Below, one piece after another: positions 37,676 through 45,761 of a stretch of 64,000 bases of DNA (within the stretch, counting starts at the first letter, position 1; each line of letters begins with the position of its first letter). Source of the DNA: Yoonia vestfoldensis SKA53 (GTDB taxonomy: Bacteria; Pseudomonadota; Alphaproteobacteria; Rhodobacterales; Rhodobacteraceae); assembly GCF_000152785.1 (NCBI RefSeq), contig NZ_CH672414.1, positions 339,615 through 403,614 on the forward strand, given 5' to 3'. The notes beneath the pieces are model-generated. The model worked only from the letters and a program-made list of their open reading frames with translations, was not told the DNA's origin and made no database searches. A program made the position numbers and the translations under genes.

Positions 37676-38139
37676 CGATTTCCAATAACCAGCGCCGCAA
37701 GATGAAATCCGCTGCACGGTTTTACGCCGTGCAGGCCCTTTTCCAGATGGAAGCCACTGGCCAGACCGTCGAAGGCATCGTGCGCGAATTCGAAGACCAC
37801 CGTTTCGGCGAGATCATCGACGATGTCGAACTGGTCGAAGGCGATGTCGATACCTTTCGGCGCATGATGGACCGCGCCGTCGATCTGCAGGCCAGCATCG
37901 ACCAGATGACCGACCGCGCATTGGTAGAGAAATGGCCGATCGCGCGGATCGACCCGACGTGGCGTGCCCTATTTCGCGCGGCAGGGGCAGAATTGTTGGA
38001 CAAGGACACGCCGCCCAAGGTCGTGATCAGCGAATTTGTCGCCGTTGCCGAGGCGTTTTCGCATGACGGCAAGGAACCGAAATTCGTCAATGCCGTGCTG
38101 GACCATATGGCCCGTCAGGCGCAGCCAGAGGCGTTCTGA
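37672..38139 (+). CDS. nusB: Transcription antitermination factor NusB
   Basis: NusB binds boxA RNA with NusE (S10) in rRNA antitermination. The 155-residue helical protein has the N-terminal RKMKSAARFYAVQALFQMEATG and the C-terminal TPPKVVISEFVAVAEAFSHDGKEPKFVNAVLD (cited in parts), both hallmarks of the family. It overlaps ribH by four bases, the frequent ribH-nusB linkage. Downstream, GGATG at 38171 can pair with CATCC to form a possible hairpin without U-tract. Confidence 0.95.
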   Translation: MTISNNQRRKMKSAARFYAVQALFQMEATGQTVEGIVREFEDHRFGEIIDDVELVEGDVDTFRRMMDRAVDLQASIDQMTDRALVEKWPIARIDPTWRALFRAAGAELLDKDTPPKVVISEFVAVAEAFSHDGKEPKFVNAVLDHMARQAQPEAF

Positions 38140-38253
38140 GCCTGCCCGCGACCGCCGGGTTAGGGTTTTGGATGTGCGGCGCTTGCGGCGGCATCCGGAC
38201 CAACATGATCCCGATGCCGCGCGTCAAAGCACAGCGTCAAAGCCAATCCGTCT

Positions 38254-38679
38254 TTAGCGCCTCTGGCCCAGCGACTGGTCTGGGATGATCGGTTGCAGGC
38301 CAGTGGCCTGCGCAAAGACTTGCTCGGTTTGCTCTTTCAACCAACCCGCCGAGACGCCGAAATCGAAATCTCCGTCAAAGCCCAAATCAAGGCCGACATA
38401 GGTATCATCGTCCAAATGTGCCGCACCGATGGTGGCACGCCAGGACTGGCTGATCAGCATGTAATCCAGACCAACCGATGCCACGTTGCTGTCACGCTCG
38501 TTGTCCGAAAACACGCGAACACCGACACCCGTATCGACCTTTTGCTGGCCATAGCTGATCGACAGGCCAAACCCGATGGTCGGGTCCGCCTGCACGGGTG
38601 CCGCGGCGATGATCAGCGCGGCACAGGCCGCGCCTGTGGCCTTGGTGTAGCGCGACAGATATCCGGTTCGTCTTTGCAT
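38254..38679 (-). CDS. Secreted or outer-membrane protein of unknown function
   Basis: A 141-residue protein with a Sec signal (cleavage likely after PVQA near residue 32). The mature part has alternating hydrophobic residues typical of beta-strands (TIGFGLSISYGQQ, VASVGLDYMLI, WRATIGAAHLDDD, FDFGVSAGWL), suggesting a small beta-barrel or beta-sandwich. No family is recognised. The ATG at 38679 has AAGGGA at good spacing; the ATG three codons upstream sits directly on that site. It is convergent with nusB. Confidence 0.68.
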   Translation of the reverse strand: MQRRTGYLSRYTKATGAACAALIIAAAPVQADPTIGFGLSISYGQQKVDTGVGVRVFSDNERDSNVASVGLDYMLISQSWRATIGAAHLDDDTYVGLDLGFDGDFDFGVSAGWLKEQTEQVFAQATGLQPIIPDQSLGQRR

Positions 38680-38941
38680 GATACTCATTCCCTTGTTTCA
38701 CTGGTAAATTGCAACATCGCGATGGCGTTGCATGCGCTACTCAGATGATTCTGAAATCTGTCTATTATGAGGCTGCTCGCCGGTTTTAATATGAATCAAA
38801 GGTTAAGGTTATCGCAGTCGCGGTTTGGCTGCGCGGCAGGGCCAGACGCGAGGGCGGTTTGCACGAATGCGTGCCCGCGACAAAGCGATACCTTGTATTC
38901 CTTGGCCCATGGCTTAGCTTTTGATCATGGGGGACGATGAC

Positions 38942-39253
38942 ATGACACATGACGATGAGCCGGATCTGATGCGGCTATACCTGCGCCACTGCGCGGTGGG
39001 ATTCGTGGTTGCCGCAGGATTTGTCGCGCTGTTGCTGTGGCATGACGTGGCGCGGCTTGGCACCCTGGTCGCCAATTCCGATATCGGCTGGCTCGCCGTG
39101 TTCCTGCTGTGGTTTTTTCACGGCACCGTTTTCGGCAGCGTGCAATTCGCTATTTCGATCATGCTGGACGCGCAGGATGACGATGACGACGACCAGTCAG
39201 GCGGTCAATTGATCCCGATCCGCGTGACCGCCGGGTCGCGGCGCGGGCGTTAG
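38942..39253 (+). CDS. Small two-TM membrane protein, unknown
   Basis: A 103-residue protein with hydrophobic segments near residues 19-36 (CAVGFVVAAGFVALLLW) and 48-75 (IGWLAVFLLWFFHGTVFGSV). An acidic DDDDDD run near residue 84 precedes a basic C-terminus (TAGSRRGR). The start is chosen for GGGGGA seven bases upstream. No known family is recognised. The 6S RNA candidate begins directly after its stop. Confidence 0.62.
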   Translation: MTHDDEPDLMRLYLRHCAVGFVVAAGFVALLLWHDVARLGTLVANSDIGWLAVFLLWFFHGTVFGSVQFAISIMLDAQDDDDDDQSGGQLIPIRVTAGSRRGR

Positions 39254-39420
39254 GCGACGGGCACCACATCTGCCGTAGCGGTAGCTAATCCCGAGGACCT
39301 GTTTTTACAGGTGGGCGCCAGGTAGACTGACCAGGGCCAGAACAGAGCCAGCTCCCTCGGAGTTGCTTAAGGCCACTGGATTTGTACCGATGGTATACAT
39401 GCAGCGCAGAAACCCGTCTG
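39254..39420 (+). ncRNA. ssrS: Candidate 6S RNA
   Basis: The gap between two small genes folds into a long irregular rod. Outer pairs are GACGGG (39256) with CCCGTC (39413), then TCTGC with GCAGA and CGGTA with TACCG. After an internal bubble, CCGAGG (39291) pairs with CCTCGG, enclosing the hairpin ACCTG-ttttta-CAGGT. The 3' bubble CTCGGAGTTGCTTAAGG resembles the corresponding part of Escherichia coli 6S RNA (CCGAGAAGCCTTAAAA). 6S RNA binds sigma-70 polymerase by mimicking an open promoter. The ends are approximate and the assignment rests on fold and partial similarity only. Confidence 0.55.
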
Positions 39421-39465
39421 CCCCACAGTTAGGGCGCAACACTGGGTTCCACAAGTGGGATGATC

Positions 39466-39612
39466 TTATTCTTCGATATCGCCGCGCAGCAACCAGCCAT
39501 CGCGGCCCACCAGCGACGCAGGCGCATAGCCCAGCAATAACCGCTCGGCCAGACCAATGGTCAACAGCGCCATGCAGATTTCGAAAAAGGTGACACTGGC
39601 AATCAACGACAT
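39466..39612 (-). CDS. Small single-TM protein, unknown (48 residues)
   Basis: A 48-residue protein, MSLIASVTFFEICMALLTIG then LAERLLLG, with one transmembrane segment at residues 4-20 and a short tail ending GDIEE. The ribosome site AAAGGAAG is at ideal spacing before the ATG, which supports a real gene. It is divergent from mmcB and convergent with the 6S RNA candidate. I do not recognise a family. Confidence 0.55.
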   Translation of the reverse strand: MSLIASVTFFEICMALLTIGLAERLLLGYAPASLVGRDGWLLRGDIEE

Positions 39613-39739
39613 TTCAGTCTTCCTTTCGTGACCAGAACAAATGTCGCTGGAAAACCTGATCAAATCGTAAAGATGGCGGGATGTCCGGCGCAGAGCTTCG
39701 CGCGGTACCCGCCAATCGCATCGCGACGGATTGCAATTT

Positions 39740-39754
39740 GTTCACCTATTGTTC
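39740..39754 (+). promoter_or_regulatory. SOS box (LexA site) upstream of mmcB
   Basis: GTTCACCTATTGTTC is an exact match to the alphaproteobacterial LexA consensus GTTC-N7-GTTC. It lies 12 bases before the mmcB start. mmcB is a known SOS gene in Caulobacter, so the site is very probably functional. Confidence 0.85.
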
Positions 39755-39765
39755 AGTATCCCGCC

Positions 39766-40224
39766 ATGTCTTCTGGCTTTGTATCCCCCGCCTTGCAGCC
39801 TGGCCAGCGCCTGGCCCGTGGTGTGTGCCGCCATCTGCGTGGCCATGATTTCGTCAGCGTCGAAGAACTGGTGCCGATACCGGGGCTGCGCGTCGATGTC
39901 ATGGCGCTGGGGCCGAAAGGCGAAATCTGGGTGATCGAATGCAAATCCAGCCGCGCCGATTTTCAGACCGACCGCAAATGGCAGGGCTATCTGGACTGGT
40001 GCGACCGGTTTTTCTGGGCGGTAGATGCCGCGTTTCCGCTGGATTTGCTGCCTGATGATACCGGGCTGATCATTGCCGACAGCTATGATGCCGAAATCCT
40101 GCGGATGGGGCCGGACCGGCCGTTGCCACCCGCACGGCGCAAGATGCTGACGCAGAAATTCGCGCGCCATGCCGCGATCCGCGCGCAGATGGCGCGCGAT
40201 CCGGGCTTTGTCAGCGCTTTTTGA
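39766..40224 (+). CDS. mmcB: DNA repair protein MmcB (PD-(D/E)XK nuclease-like)
   Basis: A 152-residue protein of the MmcB family, needed for mitomycin C resistance in Caulobacter. The restriction-nuclease-like core is visible as LRVDVMALGPKGEIWVIECK near residue 36-55, with the Asp, Glu and Lys of a PD-(D/E)XK site, followed by RADFQTDRKWQGYLDWCDRF. The ATG at 39766 is chosen because it follows the SOS box; the longer frame upstream would run through the operator. Its end overlaps the convergent DUF6324 gene by 14 bases. Confidence 0.9.
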   Translation: MSSGFVSPALQPGQRLARGVCRHLRGHDFVSVEELVPIPGLRVDVMALGPKGEIWVIECKSSRADFQTDRKWQGYLDWCDRFFWAVDAAFPLDLLPDDTGLIIADSYDAEILRMGPDRPLPPARRKMLTQKFARHAAIRAQMARDPGFVSAF

Positions 40225-40402
40225 CGGCGCGTGCGGCTTGGGCTGCGGCGCGGATCTCGTCGGCGATTTCCTCGGCCTCTTCGGGTTCGAAATCCATCGG
40301 GATCTCTGTGTCGCCGGCCTCGATGAAAATGCGCACCATGCCCAGTTCGGTCGGGCCGATCTGCATATTGGCCTCGATATCGCGTTCGCTGTTGATACCC
40401 AT
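40211..40402 (-). CDS. DUF6324-family small protein
   Basis: A 63-residue acidic protein (MGINSERDIEANMQIGPTEL at the N-terminus, GDTEIPMDFEPEEAEEIADE in the middle, basic tail AARAVKKR). It looks like the small Rhodobacteraceae proteins grouped as DUF6324. AAGGAAC lies just before the ATG. The function is unknown. It overlaps the 3' end of mmcB tail-to-tail, so an SOS-induced mmcB transcript could be antisense to it. Confidence 0.72.
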   Translation of the reverse strand: MGINSERDIEANMQIGPTELGMVRIFIEAGDTEIPMDFEPEEAEEIADEIRAAAQAARAVKKR

Positions 40403-40526
40403 GATCTGTTCCTTACTGTCTTTTGCCTGCCTACAGCGCTGCGCGATCGCTTGGCAAGTGCCGCGCGCGAAAAGCCGTGACTAGCCCTTGCAATCATGCG
40501 GTCATGCAGCTAAATCCGGCGCCAGT

Positions 40527-40603
40527 GCCGCGTTAGCTCAGTTGGTTAGAGCGCTTGATTGTGGATCAAGAGGTCGCTGGTTCGAGACCAGCAGGTGGTA
40601 CCA
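40527..40603 (+). tRNA. tRNA-His (GTG)
   Basis: A 77-nt cloverleaf with D-arm GCTCAGTTGGTTAGAGC, anticodon stem CTTGA/TCAAG around GTG (40587-like loop TTGTGGA), T-arm GCTGGTTCGAGACCAGC, and an encoded CCA. The discriminator is A73 and no G precedes position 1, the alphaproteobacterial tRNA-His pattern. The acceptor stem GCCGCGT/AGGTGGT has a G6-G67 mismatch. Confidence 0.93.
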
Positions 40604-40640
40604 CCCCCTTTTCAGCCCGCAGATGATGACGGAGAACTTG

Positions 40641-41672
40641 ATGGGGCCGACCCTGATCACATTCACGATTGCCCAAAACCCGCCGCCACGGCTGGACAAG
40701 GCGCTTGGCCGCGACGTGCCGAATGATGCCGCGCTCAGCCGGTCGCGTCTGGCGCGGCTGATCGCGGATGGCGCTGTGGCCGTGGACGGGCAGGTGGTCA
40801 CCGACCCGCGTTTTCGCATCGCTGAGGGCGCGCAAGTCGCCGTCACCGTCGCCGTCGCTGTCGAAAGCCATATCGAAGCGCAGGATATCACGCTGGATGT
40901 GGTGTTTGAGGATGACGACCTGATCGTCATCAACAAACCCGCCGGCATGGTCGTGCATCCCGCCCCCGGCACGGCGGATGGCACATTGGTCAACGCGCTG
41001 ATCCACCATTGCGGCGACAGCCTGTCGGGCGTGGGCGGCCTCAAACGCCCCGGCATCGTCCACCGGATCGACAAGGACACGTCGGGCCTGCTGGTCGTGG
41101 CAAAATCCGACCGCGCGCATCATCATCTGGCCGATCAATTCGCCGATCACACGGTGGAACGGCGCTATATTGCTGTCTGCTATGGCGTGCCAGAGGCCAA
41201 TGACCCCCGCCTGCGCGGCATCAAGGGCACGTCCTTTGAACCCGGCAACATTCTGAAAATCCAGACCCAGCTGGGCCGGCACCGCACCGACAGGCAGCGG
41301 CAGGCGGTGTCCTTTACCGCCGGGCGGCATGCGGTGACACGGGTCCGAATCCTTGCCGCTTTGGGCGCGATGCCTGTCGCGGCGCTGGTCGAATGCTGGC
41401 TGGAAACTGGCCGCACGCATCAGATCCGCGTGCATCTGGCCCATTGCGGCCATGCGCTGATCGGTGATCCGACCTATGGCAGCCGGCGCAAGATGTCGCC
41501 CAAAGCATTGGGCGAGGCCGGCGTCGCCGCCGTCGCTGCCTTTCCGCGTCAGGCGCTGCATGCCGCGACCTTGGGTTTCGTACATCCGGTGACCGAAGAA
41601 TTCCTCGAATTTTCAGCACCTTTGCCTGCGGATATGCAAGCATTGCTGGCGGCAATGGGCGCGCCGGTCTGA
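40641..41672 (+). CDS. rluD: RluA-family 23S rRNA pseudouridine synthase (RluD-like)
   Basis: The 343-residue protein has an N-terminal S4 domain (RLDKALGRDVPNDAALSRSR, about residues 17-36) and the RluA catalytic core, with the active-site Asp in HRIDKDTSGLLVVAKSD near residue 144. The preceding VFEDDDLIVINKPAGMVVHP near 90 and ETGRTHQIRVHLAHCGHALIGDP near 254 confirm the family. It probably modifies helix 69 uridines of 23S rRNA. ATG at 40641 has GGAG six bases upstream; two earlier ATGs lack this. The tRNA-His ends 38 bases before. Confidence 0.9.
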   Translation: MGPTLITFTIAQNPPPRLDKALGRDVPNDAALSRSRLARLIADGAVAVDGQVVTDPRFRIAEGAQVAVTVAVAVESHIEAQDITLDVVFEDDDLIVINKPAGMVVHPAPGTADGTLVNALIHHCGDSLSGVGGLKRPGIVHRIDKDTSGLLVVAKSDRAHHHLADQFADHTVERRYIAVCYGVPEANDPRLRGIKGTSFEPGNILKIQTQLGRHRTDRQRQAVSFTAGRHAVTRVRILAALGAMPVAALVECWLETGRTHQIRVHLAHCGHALIGDPTYGSRRKMSPKALGEAGVAAVAAFPRQALHAATLGFVHPVTEEFLEFSAPLPADMQALLAAMGAPV

Positions 41673-41767
41673 AATACGCTATCCCATCTGCGTGAGCGCA
41701 CACAAAGGCCACTCGCAAAACTGAACTGAATGGTTCATATTGTGTTGACCAGAAGTAAAGACCGAGA

Positions 41768-41795
41768 CTTGAAAATGGCCGCAGCGCGACCATAT
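41768..41795 (+). promoter_or_regulatory. Candidate sigma-32 promoter of rpoH
   Basis: CTTGAAA at 41768 and ACCATAT at 41789 are 14 bases apart, matching the heat-shock consensus CTTGAAA-N11-16-CCCATNT with one mismatch. They lie about 40 bases before the GTG of rpoH, suggesting autoregulation. Confidence 0.55.
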
Positions 41796-41832
41796 CTATG
41801 TTAAGCCTTTATACATAATGGAGGGCACGACA

Positions 41833-42729
41833 GTGAGCGACTATAAAAATCTTCCCGCACCAACCCCTGAAGGTGGATTGAACCGCTATATGCAGGAAAT
41901 CCGCAAGTTCCCGATGCTGGAACCCGAAGAAGAATACATGCTGGCCAAACGCTGGGTGGACCACGAAGACACCGAAGCCGCGCATAAGATGGTGACATCG
42001 CACCTGCGACTGGCTGCCAAAATCGCCATGGGCTATCGCGGCTACGGCCTGCCGCAGGCCGAGGTGATATCGGAGGCGAATGTGGGCCTGATGCAGGCGG
42101 TCAAACGGTTCGACCCCGAAAAGGGTTTCCGCCTGGCGACTTATGCGATGTGGTGGATCCGCGCCTCGATCCAGGAATATATCCTGCGGTCCTGGTCGCT
42201 GGTGAAAATGGGCACGACATCGGCGCAGAAGAAACTGTTTTTCAACCTGCGCAAGGCAAAGAACCGCATTGGCGCGCTGGAAGAAGGCGATTTGCGCCCC
42301 GAGAACGTCAAACAGATCGCCAATGATCTGGGCGTGACCGAGGACGAGGTGATCTCGATGAACCGCCGCCTGTCGGGGGGCGATGCCTCGCTGAACGCGC
42401 AGATCGGCTCAGACGGTGAAGGGTCGATGCAATGGCAGGACTGGCTCGAAGACGACAGCGCCAATACCGCCGCCGATTACGAGGAACATGACGAACTCGA
42501 CGCCCGCCGTGCCCTGTTGGTCGAAGCCATGACCTTGCTGAACCCGCGTGAAAAGGATATTCTGGTGCAGCGCCGTCTGGCCGAAGAAACCGTCACCCTC
42601 GAAGATCTGAGCGCGCGCTACGAGGTCAGCCGCGAACGGATCCGCCAGATCGAAGTGCGGGCGTTTGAAAAGCTGCAATCGCGCATGACCCAGCTGGCGC
42701 GCGAAAAAGGCATGCTGGAAAGCGCCTGA
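41833..42729 (+). CDS. rpoH: RNA polymerase heat-shock sigma factor RpoH
   Basis: The 298-residue sigma-32. It starts [20 protein letters not shown], shows region 2 with [18 protein letters not shown] near residue 60 and the core-binding/-10 segment [19 protein letters not shown] near 100, the RpoH-box-like [18 protein letters not shown] near 132, and region 4 HTH ([20 protein letters not shown] near 258). GTG at 41833 is chosen because GGAGGGC is eight bases before it; the ATG at 41818 lies on the ribosome site. A sigma-32-type promoter precedes it, and a strong hairpin element follows. Confidence 0.95.
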   Translation: MSDYKNLPAPTPEGGLNRYMQEIRKFPMLEPEEEYMLAKRWVDHEDTEAAHKMVTSHLRLAAKIAMGYRGYGLPQAEVISEANVGLMQAVKRFDPEKGFRLATYAMWWIRASIQEYILRSWSLVKMGTTSAQKKLFFNLRKAKNRIGALEEGDLRPENVKQIANDLGVTEDEVISMNRRLSGGDASLNAQIGSDGEGSMQWQDWLEDDSANTAADYEEHDELDARRALLVEAMTLLNPREKDILVQRRLAEETVTLEDLSARYEVSRERIRQIEVRAFEKLQSRMTQLAREKGMLESA

Positions 42730-42758
42730 ACTTTTCCGCGACCCGTCGTCCCTGTGAT

Positions 42759-42802
42759 CCCCGTCGGAGCCTCCGGCGGGGATATTTTTTCTCGGAAGAT
42801 GG
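42759..42802 (+). repeat. Intergenic hairpin/ATTTTTT element, copy E (type 2)
   Basis: A long hairpin, CCCCG-t-CGGAG-c-CTCCG-g-CGGGG, is followed by ATATTTTTTCTCGGAAGATG. It lies 30 bases after the rpoH stop and has all the marks of an intrinsic terminator with an extra conserved tail. Confidence 0.72.
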
Positions 42803-42860
42803 GAAAGGGGAATGGCAGCGACCGGATGATAGCGCTAGCATTCTCAAAAGGGAGATGACC

Positions 42861-43835
42861 ATGACACCAATCCGCTGGGGCATTCTGGGTGCCGCCGATT
42901 TCGCCCGCCGTTTCATGGGCCCTGCCATCCATGCCGCCAAAGGAGCCGAGCTTTACGCGCTGGCCACATCCAGCCCCGCCAAGGCGGCACATTTCGCGGA
43001 TTTCGCGCCGCACGTCATTGTGCATGACAGCTATGATGCGCTCTTGGCCGATCCGGCTGTTGATGCGGTCTATATCCCGCTGCCCAACCATCTGCATGTG
43101 GATTGGTCGCTCAAGGCGTTGGCCGCTGGCAAACACGTGTTGTGCGAAAAACCCATGGGGCTGGCGGCGGCGGATTACGACCGGCTGATCGCTGCGCGCG
43201 ATGCGGCGGGGCTGCTTGCAGCAGAGGCGTTCATGATCGTGCATCACCCCCAATTTGCGCGCGCGCGCGCTCTTTATGCCCAAGGCGCGATTGGCAAGCT
43301 GATGCATGTCGATGCAACCTTTACCTATAATAACGCGGATGATGTGACCAATATCCGCAACCGGCCCGAAACCGCAGGCGGCGCGCTGCGCGACATTGGC
43401 GTTTACACCTTTGGGGCCGCCCGTTTCGTGACAGGACAGGAACCCGATGCGATCACCTACGCCGATTTGCGGCTGGAAAATGATGTCGATGTCTTCGCGC
43501 AGATCGCTGCGCGTTTTCCCGATTTTACCTATTCCGCCATTGTCTCGATGCGGATGCATCCGCGCCAGCAAATCACCTTTCACGGTGACAAGGGTATTTT
43601 GCGCCTGACCTGTCCATTCAACGCCAATGTCTTCGACATGGCGCAATTGACACTGGAAACTGACGGGACCAGCACCATCAGCGAACGCTGGCCTGGCGTG
43701 AACCATTATATCGTGCAAGTCGAAAACTTCGGCCATACGCTGCGCGGCACGGCCCGCTATCCTTGCGCGCTGGAATTCTCACGCGGTACGCAGGCAATGA
43801 TGGACATGGTCTTTACGGCGGGCGCGCGGCGTTAA
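42861..43835 (+). CDS. Gfo/Idh/MocA-family NAD(P)-dependent oxidoreductase
   Basis: The 324-residue protein has the N-terminal Rossmann start [20 protein letters not shown] (split: WGILGAADF, then ARRFMGPA), the diagnostic [13 protein letters not shown] near residue 93 (Glu-Lys-Pro), and a C-terminal alpha/beta substrate domain. These enzymes oxidise or reduce sugars and related polyols, and the substrate cannot be read. The ATG at 42861 is preferred over 42855 because GGGAG is six bases before it. It is a single gene, convergent with pepF. Confidence 0.85.
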   Translation: MTPIRWGILGAADFARRFMGPAIHAAKGAELYALATSSPAKAAHFADFAPHVIVHDSYDALLADPAVDAVYIPLPNHLHVDWSLKALAAGKHVLCEKPMGLAAADYDRLIAARDAAGLLAAEAFMIVHHPQFARARALYAQGAIGKLMHVDATFTYNNADDVTNIRNRPETAGGALRDIGVYTFGAARFVTGQEPDAITYADLRLENDVDVFAQIAARFPDFTYSAIVSMRMHPRQQITFHGDKGILRLTCPFNANVFDMAQLTLETDGTSTISERWPGVNHYIVQVENFGHTLRGTARYPCALEFSRGTQAMMDMVFTAGARR

Positions 43836-43850
43836 CCACGCGCCACCCAA

Positions 43851-43905
43851 CTTCTTATTTCCAAAAATACTCCCCCGCCGGAGGCGCTGGCGTTACAGCG
43901 CCTCC
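43851..43905 (-). repeat. Intergenic hairpin/ATTTTT element, copy F (type 1)
   Basis: On the minus strand a 9-bp hairpin, GGAGGCGCT with AGCGCCTCC, spans the pepF stop codon and is followed by GGCGGGGGAGTATTTTTGG and AAATAAGAAG. It is almost certainly the pepF terminator. Confidence 0.72.
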
Positions 43906-45698
43906 AACTCGTCGATCATGCTTTCGATCAGCGCCAGCCCCTTGTCCCAGAATGCAGGGTCCGAGGCATCCAGCCCGAACGGGGCCAGCAAGTCCTTGTG
44001 ATGCTTGGACCCACCCGCGCGCAGCATTGCGAAATACTTGTCGCGGAAATCGGCATCGCCTTCTTCGAATACCGCATAAAGCGCATTCACCAACCCGTCG
44101 CCAAACGCATAGGCATAGACGTAAAACGGCGAATGCACGAAATGCGGGATATAGGCCCAGAAGGTTTCATAGCCATCCGCGAAATCGAACACCGGCCCCA
44201 GACTTTCGGCCTGCACCGACATCCACAGCGCGTTGATATCCTCGGGCGTCAGTTCACCCTCGGCACGGGCCGCATGCAGCTTGCATTCGAAATCATAAAA
44301 CGCGATCTGGCGCACCACGGTGTTGATCATATCCTCGACCTTGCCCGCCAGCAGCACCTTGCGGTCCTGTGGCGTTTTGGCCGTGTCGCGCAATTGCCGG
44401 AATGTCAGCATCTCGCCAAAGACCGACGCCGTTTCCGCAAGCGTCAGCGGGGTGGATGACAGCAATTCGCCCTGTTCGGCCGCCAGTACCTGATGCACGC
44501 CATGCCCCAGCTCATGCGCCAATGTCATCACATCACGCGGTTTGCCAAGGTAGTTCAGCATCACATAAGGATGCACCGGCGTCACCGTGGGATGCGCAAA
44601 GGCACCGGGCGCCTTGCCGGGTTTTGTCGCGGCATCAATCCAGCCTTTGTCGAAAAACCGGCCCGCGATTTCGGCCATGCGCGGATCGAAACCGGCATAG
44701 GCGGTCAGCACGGTGTCGCGCGCCTCTTCCCAGCCGATCACGCGGGTCTGGTCCATCGGCAAAGGCGCGTTGCGGTCCCAGACCTGCATCCTGTCCAGCC
44801 CCAGCCATTTGGCCTTCAGCGCATAGTACCGGTGCGACAGGCGCGGATAGGCGGCAACGACGGCGTTGCGCAGAGCCTCGACCACTTCGGGTTCGACATG
44901 GTTGGCCAGATGGCGCGCGGCCTGCGGGCTGGGCATCTTGCGCCAGCGGTCGTGGATTTCCTTTTCCTTGGCCAGCGTGTTGTGGACACGGGCAAAGATC
45001 TTGATGTTCTCACGGAAAACCGCCGTCAGCGCATGGGTCGCAGCCTCGCGTTTGGCGCGGTCAGGGTCGGTCAAAAGGTTCAATGTGCCTTCAAGGCTCA
45101 GCACATCGCCGTCCACGACGAATTCAAGCCCTGCCATGGTTTCATCGAACAGCCTGTTCCACGCGGCAGCCCCGACGGTGGATTGGTCATGCAGGAATTT
45201 TTCCAGCTCGTCGGACAATTGATGCGGCTTCATCGCGCGCATCCGGTCGAATACGGGTTTATAGCGCGCCAGATCGGCATTGGCGGCCAAAAGACCCGCC
45301 AGATGCGTATCGTCCAAACGGTTGAACTCCAGCCCGTAAAACACCAGCGGCGTGGTGAAACGGGTGATCCTGTCCTGACAATCGGCCATGAACTTGGCGC
45401 GATCGCTGTCGGTGGTGATCTGGTAATAGCGCAGGCCCGCAAATGACATGATCCGCCCTGCAATCACGTCGATCTGTTCATAGCGTTGCACCGCGCCCAG
45501 CAAACCCGCCGCGTCCAGCGATGCAAGCTTGCCTTCATAATCGGCGGCAAAGGCTGCGCATTCGGTTTCCAGCCATGCCATGTCGCGGGTGATTTCGGGG
45601 CTGTCCGGGCTGGGATAAAGGTCGGTCAGGTCCCATTCGGGCAGATCGCCAAAGCTGTTTTTTCCAGACGTATTGGCATCATAGACGGGGTTTTGCAT
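43893..45698 (-). CDS. pepF: Oligoendopeptidase F (M3 family)
   Basis: A cytosolic zinc metallopeptidase of 601 residues that cleaves short peptides. The zinc site is HELGHGVHQ (residues 395-403), with the third ligand Glu about 28 residues later in LAETASVFGEM. The N-terminal LPEWDLTDLYPSPDSPEI is typical of PepF/M3B. Length matches the family (about 600). It is a single gene whose stop lies within terminator hairpin F. Confidence 0.93.
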   Translation of the reverse strand: MQNPVYDANTSGKNSFGDLPEWDLTDLYPSPDSPEITRDMAWLETECAAFAADYEGKLASLDAAGLLGAVQRYEQIDVIAGRIMSFAGLRYYQITTDSDRAKFMADCQDRITRFTTPLVFYGLEFNRLDDTHLAGLLAANADLARYKPVFDRMRAMKPHQLSDELEKFLHDQSTVGAAAWNRLFDETMAGLEFVVDGDVLSLEGTLNLLTDPDRAKREAATHALTAVFRENIKIFARVHNTLAKEKEIHDRWRKMPSPQAARHLANHVEPEVVEALRNAVVAAYPRLSHRYYALKAKWLGLDRMQVWDRNAPLPMDQTRVIGWEEARDTVLTAYAGFDPRMAEIAGRFFDKGWIDAATKPGKAPGAFAHPTVTPVHPYVMLNYLGKPRDVMTLAHELGHGVHQVLAAEQGELLSSTPLTLAETASVFGEMLTFRQLRDTAKTPQDRKVLLAGKVEDMINTVVRQIAFYDFECKLHAARAEGELTPEDINALWMSVQAESLGPVFDFADGYETFWAYIPHFVHSPFYVYAYAFGDGLVNALYAVFEEGDADFRDKYFAMLRAGGSKHHKDLLAPFGLDASDPAFWDKGLALIESMIDELEAL

Positions 45699-45761
45699 GG
45701 CGCGGCTTTCATTGCTGTTTAACCCATTACTTAGAGTGTCGCACTGGCGCAGGGAACCCTG

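Noticed and set aside
39319-39377. GCCAGGTAGACTGACC and GGCCACTGG, which resemble the B12 box and the GCCACTG motif of cobalamin riboswitches
   Set aside because: They occur in the wrong order for a cobalamin riboswitch, and no B12-related gene follows. The 6S-like fold explains the region better.
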